From: UMGS172 sp045592985
GTDB taxonomy: Bacteria; Bacillota; Clostridia; Oscillospirales; Acutalibacteraceae
DNA length: 9,879 nucleotides
Direction of reading: 5' to 3'
Assembly (NCBI GenBank): GCA_045592985.1
Contig: JAZNVU010000004.1
Location: forward strand, 1-9,879
Numbering within the stretch: the first letter of the stretch is position 1; each line of letters opens with the position of its first letter. The notes under the pieces were generated by a model. That model saw nothing but the letters and a program-made list of their open reading frames with translations, had not been told where the DNA came from and ran no database searches. A program made the translations under genes and the position numbers. Positions 6,388 to 9,879 of the stretch are shown here, one piece after another.

Positions 6388-6411
6388 AAGGTGCCCCTTA
6401 CGGGACACCTT
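6388..6411 (-). terminator. Hairpin with T-tail inside the integrase leader (possible attenuator)
   Basis: On the minus strand AAGGTG-T-CCC pairs with GGG-G-CACCTT (one internal mismatch) around a GTAA loop, then TTT follows. It lies between the integrase promoter (6467-6495) and its GTG start, so it would stop most integrase transcripts unless prevented. A nearby sequence pair AATAGCA/TGCTATT (6380-6386 and 6430-6436) and two small hairpins (GCCG/CGGC and GTGC/GCAC) in the same leader allow alternative folds. Confidence 0.6.
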
Positions 6412-6466
6412 CCGCTTAATACTATTCTGTGCTATTGCACGGCCGCTAAACGGCTTTTGTATGAAT

Positions 6467-6495
6467 AGTATAATTAATTATATCCCGATTGTCAA
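6467..6495 (-). promoter_or_regulatory. Strong sigma-A promoter of the integrase gene
   Basis: On the minus strand, a perfect -35 TTGACA (6490-6495), a 17-base spacer and -10 TATACT (6467-6472). Transcription would start near 6460, giving a leader of roughly 130 bases. The -10 box overlaps one arm of a 9-bp inverted repeat (6419-6427 with 6463-6471), a possible control site. Confidence 0.8.
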
Positions 6496-6534
6496 TAAAA
6501 AATTCAATAAATTAATAATTTTTTAAATTTTATT

Positions 6535-7284
6535 TTAATGCAAATACAAATATTTTATCTTTTTGGAAATAACATCCATGTCTTTTTCTTTAAGACTGAT
6601 GCCTTTTAACGAGTCTGATGCATTACAAGGATTAATTATTCTAATTTTGGATATTGTTATTATTTGTCCTAAATCGGCAATACTTCCTTCTTTCAACTTA
6701 AATATGTCTGTTCTAACATTGTTTGCGTCTGAAATTTTCTTACTTAAAGCTTTAATATGTTTACTAAAAACTTTTAAACTATCTTCATTGGGTGTACTGC
6801 CATAATAACCATTTTCGGATTTTAATTTCTCTAATTCTTGATAGCACTCTTTTGTCATGTTTTCAAATTTTAATTTGTGTAATTCATATATTCCATACTC
6901 AAGTTCATATTGAAAAATACTTTCTTTATATGTTGATTTTTTCGATTTTAACGGAACAACCGTCATTACATCACTGTTATGACTATTATAATTATCTAAC
7001 ACAACAGCAAAATGTTTTCCACCAAGTTCTCGTCCGACACGATATCCAAAATTTACGCAAACTATATCTCCTCGGTAATAGCGCAACATTTTAGAGGCGT
7101 CAAAATTTTTTTCTTTTTTTAGCATTTTCACATAATCTATAAGCCAATATGCAATCAGTCCCGCTTTCTTATACGAACGTTTTTCTTTAGGGTTACTGCG
7201 CAATTCATTAAGCAAATCTGAAACTCTTTTTATTCCAGTGTCGATTAAGGAACTTAGTTGCTCCTGCGTCAAGTCTTTTGACAT
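6535..7284 (-). CDS. PemK/MazF-family toxin-like protein with N-terminal extension and insertion
   Basis: A 249-residue protein. Residues about 69-115 match the MazF/PemK core: RGDIVCVNFGYRVGRELGGKHFAVVLDN followed by VMTVVPLKSKK. The family's closing strand appears much later, at about 201-217 (ADLGQIITISKIRI). In the family these parts form an RNA-cleaving fold. Normal MazF is about 110-120 residues; here there is an extra helical, lysine-rich segment (1-65) and an about 85-residue insertion (115-200) between core strands. No separate antitoxin gene is adjacent. ATG has GAGGAG nine bases upstream. It follows the ImmA gene by 63 bases and is probably its operon partner. It is very A/T-rich, suggesting a foreign origin. 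Role may be element stability or phage exclusion; this is inference. Confidence 0.75.
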   Translation of the reverse strand: MSKDLTQEQLSSLIDTGIKRVSDLLNELRSNPKEKRSYKKAGLIAYWLIDYVKMLKKEKNFDASKMLRYYRGDIVCVNFGYRVGRELGGKHFAVVLDNYNSHNSDVMTVVPLKSKKSTYKESIFQYELEYGIYELHKLKFENMTKECYQELEKLKSENGYYGSTPNEDSLKVFSKHIKALSKKISDANNVRTDIFKLKEGSIADLGQIITISKIRIINPCNASDSLKGISLKEKDMDVISKKIKYLYLH

Positions 7285-7347
7285 CCTAATTTTCTCCTCT
7301 TGTGCTTTAAAAAATTAATATTGGTTATGGTTGATTTGATTTTTGTA

Positions 7348-8253
7348 TTAATATAGTTTTTCTTCACAAAACTTACACAAACGGTCTTTTTCTTCCTGAG
7401 CTTCGGAAAGGATACCGCTATTGATTTGTGACGAGTTCTTTAGTGAACGGCAATTTATATCAGAATGAAAGACTTTACCTGCATCCGTCCAGTAGTATGA
7501 AACATCCGGGTCAAGCTCTTTTGTGCTATAAGTTACTGTAGATTTTGATAACACGTAATCACTTGAGTTGCCTTGCTTTGGCAACGTAAGAGTGTGTATA
7601 TTATAAATACTGAATAATACTACAGCCACAAGTAAAAGAGAAAATATACTTAACAGCAGAACTGTTATTTTGTATTTAACGGTCGAACGATTTAAATGAC
7701 ATATCGAACGTTCTTTTAAATGATTTCGTTCAAAAACCAAACAACATTCATCTCGGTAATTAATATAGTTTTCATAAACCTCTAGACTGTCGTTTATACT
7801 GAGTTTGGTTAATTTGCGAATATCATTATGTGACTCAATATTGTAGTTTGACAGTATAGGCAAAGGAGCAAGCAAATTAATGGCAAAAGTGTTAGCGTCA
7901 CTCTCATAATCATCAAGACTTTCGGTATCACTCGTTTTACCATATACACCTCGTTCATCAGGTTCGTGCAGTACGATGTGGCCGATTTCATGTGCGATGA
8001 CTTTTTGCTCCTGGTCAACTGTCAATTCATCCGAAACGAAAATATAATAAACATTGTCGTATTTTAAGCTGAATGCAAGGTATTCTTTTGCATATTTATT
8101 AAGGCCTAACTTTTCTATAAACTTTTTATACTCGGCATAACTTTTAACATTGTATTTGAGACGCCGTGCAATCTTCCGTGCATCTATTGGCAATGTACAG
8201 ATATCGGTTTTAATAATGATGTCGTTAACCTTTTGTTCGATGTAGTTTTTCAT
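7348..8253 (-). CDS. Membrane-anchored ImmA/IrrE-family metallopeptidase with Ada-like C-terminal motif
   Basis: A 301-residue protein from the ATG at 8251-8253, chosen because GAAGG lies seven bases before it; a TTG 17 codons earlier (8304) overlaps the promoter and lacks a ribosome site. The peptidase domain (about 1-175) carries HEIGH (88-92) and a third ligand candidate E117 in YESDANTFA, as in ImmA/IrrE gluzincins. A single membrane helix follows (about 195-217), with basic residues before it, so the peptidase faces the cytoplasm. The outside tail has YYWTDAGKVFH, H263, C268 and a CKFC pair (C293, C296), a spacing that resembles the Ada-type zinc-binding motif. Family members cut the cognate phage/ICE repressor to trigger induction. 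The repressor gene lies just upstream on the same strand, fitting that role. The tail may sense metal or redox state; inference. Confidence 0.85.
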   Translation of the reverse strand: MKNYIEQKVNDIIIKTDICTLPIDARKIARRLKYNVKSYAEYKKFIEKLGLNKYAKEYLAFSLKYDNVYYIFVSDELTVDQEQKVIAHEIGHIVLHEPDERGVYGKTSDTESLDDYESDANTFAINLLAPLPILSNYNIESHNDIRKLTKLSINDSLEVYENYINYRDECCLVFERNHLKERSICHLNRSTVKYKITVLLLSIFSLLLVAVVLFSIYNIHTLTLPKQGNSSDYVLSKSTVTYSTKELDPDVSYYWTDAGKVFHSDINCRSLKNSSQINSGILSEAQEEKDRLCKFCEEKLY

Positions 8254-8303
8254 TTTTATACCTTCTTGTTTGATAATATTTGACAAAATTTTTAAATCTG
8301 TCA

Positions 8304-8312
8304 ATTATATCA
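8304..8312 (-). promoter_or_regulatory. Extended -10 promoter for the ImmA-MazF pair
   Basis: On the minus strand TGA-TATAAT (8304-8312) forms an extended -10 box in the 123-base gap after the repressor gene. A TTGACA/TGTCAA inverted repeat (8280-8285 and 8299-8304) overlaps the predicted start near 8297 and may be a regulatory site. No good -35 is seen. Confidence 0.5.
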
Positions 8313-8376
8313 AAACAAATGCATTAACAACAGTCAACGCATAAATACATCAATATATCGCTTTATATATATTAAA

Positions 8377-8868
8377 TTATCGTTTAAGTGGATATTGGTC
8401 CAAATTACCCTCGTCAATGGCATCCTGTAGTTCTTCATCTGTAGCAGTAAATTCGTGTTGGGTTATACCTCCGCCATAAGCAGCAACTTTGATTGTGCGA
8501 TTGGGTTGTTCTTTAATTTGTTCACATTTTATACCGAGCAGAGTATCGACGGCTGACTGCATGTCAAGTTTAGCACGATAGGCTTCGATTAAGGCTTTTT
8601 CGTGAGCAGATAGATAAAGAAACGTGCTCTCTAATGCAAACTCATTATCAATATTAGGCGTCTTTTTTGAAGACTTATCCAACAGTGAAGCTATATTAAC
8701 ATTAAAGTAATCTGCAATCATTTCAATAGTTTCAAAATCTGGTTCACGTTCGCCACGCTCATACATACTGATAGTGCTGTAGGATAATCCCAATGCTTGA
8801 CCAAGTTGTGTTTGTGTCAAGTTTTGCTTATTACGTAACACTCGCAATGTATTTCCAAAATGATTCAA
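8377..8868 (-). CDS. XRE-family repressor (ImmR/CI-like) of the element
   Basis: A 163-residue repressor. Residues about 5-60 form an XRE/HTH_3 domain: LTQTQLGQALGLSYSTISMYERGEREP contains the recognition helix (about 29-38). The remainder (65-120) is helical and probably for dimerisation. There is no S24 LexA-type self-cleavage domain, which fits control by the ImmA-type protease encoded next door. The last 40 residues hold a striking KVAAYGGG turn (127-134) followed by an acidic helix. TTG start with AAGGAAG seven bases upstream; no ATG or GTG fits. Its promoter (8898-8926) faces the Cro-like gene, and it probably binds the dyads at 8904-8918 and 8933-8947, repressing the rightward promoter and tuning its own. 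Confidence 0.85.
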   Translation of the reverse strand: MNHFGNTLRVLRNKQNLTQTQLGQALGLSYSTISMYERGEREPDFETIEMIADYFNVNIASLLDKSSKKTPNIDNEFALESTFLYLSAHEKALIEAYRAKLDMQSAVDTLLGIKCEQIKEQPNRTIKVAAYGGGITQHEFTATDEELQDAIDEGNLDQYPLKR

Positions 8869-8897
8869 ACGCTCACTTCCTTAAGTTTTCTGTGTTT

Positions 8898-8926
8898 ATT
8901 ATATTCACATTTTGTAAACAAGTCAA
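8898..8926 (-). promoter_or_regulatory. Promoter of the repressor gene
   Basis: On the minus strand, -35 TTGACT (8921-8926), a 17-base spacer and perfect -10 TATAAT (8898-8903). The spacer contains the first dyad operator (8904-8918), so a bound regulator would block this promoter. Confidence 0.85.
8904..8918. promoter_or_regulatory. Operator dyad O1
   Basis: TTCACA-TTT-TGTAAA, a 15-bp dyad of form TTNACA-N3-TGTNAA lying between the -10 and -35 of the repressor promoter. A second copy of the same pattern is at 8933-8947. Likely a binding site for the element's XRE repressor. Confidence 0.6.
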
Positions 8927-8932
8927 GAAAAT

Positions 8933-8947
8933 TTAACAAATTGTGAA
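8933..8947. promoter_or_regulatory. Operator dyad O2
   Basis: TTAACA-AAT-TGTGAA, same 15-bp pattern as O1, centred 29 bases (about 2.75 helical turns) from it. It lies between the two divergent -35 boxes, eight bases from that of the rightward promoter. Confidence 0.6.
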
Positions 8948-8955
8948 ATTTATGC

Positions 8956-8984
8956 TTGACAAACGTTATAAAAAGTGATATCTT
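8956..8984 (+). promoter_or_regulatory. Rightward (Cro-side) promoter
   Basis: Perfect -35 TTGACA (8956-8961), a 17-base spacer and -10 TATCTT (8979-8984) with an extended TGA before it. Transcription would start near 8991, inside the dyad 8989-9005. Confidence 0.78.
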
Positions 8985-8988
8985 AAAA

Positions 8989-9005
8989 TTGCACGAAACG
9001 TGAAA
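8989..9005. promoter_or_regulatory. 17-bp dyad at the start site of the Cro-like gene
   Basis: TTGCACG-AAA-CGTGAAA, a dyad of form TTNCACG-N3-CGTGNAA placed over the predicted transcription start. A related dyad lies right after the gene at 9221-9237. Candidate operator for the Cro-like protein. Confidence 0.5.
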
Positions 9006-9019
9006 CAGGAGGTGATTAA

Positions 9020-9220
9020 ATGAATCCAAAGGTCATTGGCCAGCGTCTTGCTATACTCAGAGGACAAACACCACAAATAACTGTCGCAAAAGCCGTAGGA
9101 ATTAGCGTTTCAGCATTATCTATGTATGAAAATGGTATACGCATACCGAGAGATGAGGTTAAGGTTCGCATTGCCGAATACTATAAAAAGAGTATTCAAG
9201 ATATTTTTTTTGCGAATTAA
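9020..9220 (+). CDS. Cro-like XRE regulator
   Basis: A 66-residue protein that is almost entirely an XRE helix-turn-helix domain: GQRLAILRGQ (helix 1), ITVAKAVGISVSALSMYENGIRIP (helices 2-3, recognition helix about 31-40), then REVKV-type helix 4 and the ending IQDIFFAN, as in phage Cro/CI-like proteins. The ATG has an ideal ribosome site, AGGAGGTGA, ending five bases before it. First gene rightwards, divergent from the repressor gene, with its own strong promoter. By position it should act as the counter-repressor that favours excision or lytic growth, or as an activator of the genes that follow; that is inference from layout. Confidence 0.85.
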   Translation: MNPKVIGQRLAILRGQTPQITVAKAVGISVSALSMYENGIRIPRDEVKVRIAEYYKKSIQDIFFAN

Positions 9221-9237
9221 TTGCACGTTTTGTGCAA
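9221..9237 (+). promoter_or_regulatory. Dyad directly after the Cro-like gene (operator or weak terminator)
   Basis: TTGCAC-GTTTT-GTGCAA begins right after the TAA stop. It can fold as a 6-bp hairpin, but the following run is A-rich rather than T-rich, so it is a poor terminator. Its reverse complement matches the dyad at 8989-9005 at 15 of 17 positions, so it may be a second binding site. Confidence 0.45.
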
Positions 9238-9467
9238 TAAAAATTTATTATTTTAAGGCAATTATAACAAATTAAATTTTTAATATCATGTGCTTGCAGT
9301 ACCTCTGCTGCCGTGGGTGGAAAATACTAAACGTCTTTAATTCATAATATCCACCTCTCATCCCTTAGAGGTATCTCCAATAAAAATTTGCTGTGGTTTT
9401 TCTTCCTGTTCTATCTACGGCGGTAGAGTTATTGCAAGCACGAAAACAGTCGAAAGGGGGCATTTTA
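9238..9467 (+). promoter_or_regulatory. 230-base non-coding leader with competing hairpins
   Basis: No credible gene is present. The first 50 bases are A/T-rich. After that come a GCAG/CTGC hairpin (9296-9308), GGTGGA (9316-9321) able to pair with TCCACC (9350-9355), ACCTCT (9353-9358) able to pair with AGAGGT (9367-9372), and TCTAC/GTAGA (9414-9427). The second and third pairings share bases and exclude each other, as in an attenuator or riboswitch-like leader. I recognise no known riboswitch. The AAAGGGGG ribosome site of the next gene (9453-9460) ends the region. No clear promoter is seen. Confidence 0.4.
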
Positions 9468-9740
9468 ATGCCAAAAATCTTACTTACTGCTGAGCAGAAA
9501 CGTCAAAGTGTTATGGAACGCAGAGCGATGAGCCTTAAGGGGCTTATCCAACACAAAATGACCGAGTACGGTATATCAAGAGACACACTCGCAAGAACGT
9601 TGTGCGTTTCGGAGCGAACCTTATGGTACCGTCTGCACTCACCTGCTGAACGTCTTAATGTTGACGAGTTTGCGGCACTTGTTGGTGTGCTTCGTATCAG
9701 CAATGAAGAGATTATTGAAGTACTTAGGAAAGGAGCGTAA
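9468..9740 (+). CDS. Small phage-type helix-turn-helix protein
   Basis: A 90-residue protein starting at the ATG at 9468, which has AAAGGGGG seven bases upstream; a GTG 25 codons earlier (9393) would read through the leader and lacks a ribosome site. Residues about 35-60 form a HTH: YGISRDTLARTLCVSERTLWYRL, with the recognition helix at about 47-56. The pattern RLHSPAERLNVDEFAALVGVL that follows is typical of phage DNA-binding proteins of the Cro/CII type. It could be an early regulator of the element or an excisionase-like accessory factor; the sequence does not decide. It is followed after two bases by the next gene, so the two form an operon. Confidence 0.72.
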   Translation: MPKILLTAEQKRQSVMERRAMSLKGLIQHKMTEYGISRDTLARTLCVSERTLWYRLHSPAERLNVDEFAALVGVLRISNEEIIEVLRKGA

Positions 9741-9742
9741 AC

Positions 9743-9879
9743 ATGCTTTTTAAAGAAACTAATAATGACGGAATAATTTGTCAGTTCGATTTAGAAGAAC
9801 GCGGTCTTATGTACAATGCGTTGGACTTCTTTATGAAGAATTGCAAAGGTGAAGAGTTGGATTATCTTGCGGATTTAAC
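9743..9879 (+). CDS. Hypothetical protein, partial (runs off the window)
   Basis: An open frame from the ATG at 9743 to the window end, 45 codons without a stop. AAAGGAG (9729-9735), inside the end of the preceding gene, is a good ribosome site, and the gap to that gene is only two bases. The visible residues (MLFKETNNDGIICQFD...) are acidic, have no signal peptide or membrane helix, and match nothing I recognise. Likely an early gene of the mobile element. Confidence 0.6.
   Translation, partial: MLFKETNNDGIICQFDLEERGLMYNALDFFMKNCKGEELDYLADL

Larger units (their letters stand above)
5207..9879. mobile_element. Integrated prophage or ICE, one end only
   Basis: The span from the tRNA-Ser att site to the window edge holds an integrase, a MazF-like toxin, ImmA-type protease, XRE repressor, divergent Cro-like gene and a second HTH gene, all in the order seen at the immunity end of temperate phages and ICEs of Firmicutes. 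The part around 6500-8400 is visibly more A/T-rich than the chromosome to the left. No capsid, relaxase or replication gene is in view, so the element class is open. The small Cro-like protein slightly favours a phage. Confidence 0.8.

Noticed and set aside
8254..8304. N-terminal extension of the ImmA-type protein from a TTG
   Set aside because: It overlaps the promoter and inverted repeat, lacks a ribosome site, and the ATG at 8253 has a good one.
9393..9467. N-terminal extension of the 90-residue HTH protein from a GTG
   Set aside because: It would translate a hairpin leader and the ribosome site of the downstream ATG; no ribosome site of its own.

Overview
The window looks like chromosome from a low-to-moderate-GC Gram-positive bacterium, most likely a gut-type Clostridia (an Oscillospirales/Ruminococcaceae-like lineage is my inference). 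Reasons: AGGAGG-type ribosome sites before most genes, frequent TTG/GTG starts, -35/-10 boxes close to sigma-A consensus, a Gram-positive type lipoprotein, a GH130 phosphorylase, and phage/ICE genes of the type common in Firmicutes. Species cannot be fixed from the sequence.

Left part (1-5206) is ordinary chromosome. A two-gene minus-strand operon encodes a GtrA-like membrane protein (1624-2085) and a UDP-galactopyranose-mutase-like FAD oxidoreductase (83-1627), joined by an ATGA overlap; both fit cell-envelope sugar work. Divergent from it is a TtcA-type tRNA thiolation ATPase (2194-2904). The shared intergenic region holds a near-perfect 17-bp inverted repeat carrying two extended -10 promoters. 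A bidirectional terminator separates ttcA from a convergent GH130 beta-mannoside phosphorylase (2976-3986), whose best start is followed five codons later by an in-frame TGA. Next is a DUF2927-like lipoprotein (4134-4925).

The junction (about 5010-5272) has no gene. It holds two near-identical tRNA 3'-end-like sequences 177 bp apart, a palindromic repeat-like element, and a terminator. The second tRNA sequence (5207-5230) is the displaced 3' end of a tRNA-Ser gene, still next to its terminator. I read it as one attachment site of an integrated element that continues past the right edge.

Right part (5207-9879) is the integration and immunity end of that prophage or ICE: a tyrosine integrase beside the att site; a PemK/MazF-like toxin with extra domains; a membrane-anchored ImmA/IrrE metallopeptidase with an Ada-like Cys/His tail; an XRE repressor; then, divergently, a small Cro-like protein, a second HTH protein and the start of an unknown gene. 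The switch between repressor and Cro carries two well-formed promoters and paired dyad operators. By analogy with ICEBs1 ImmR/ImmA, the repressor keeps the element silent and the protease relieves it. No structural, conjugation or replication genes are in view, so prophage versus ICE is undecided.
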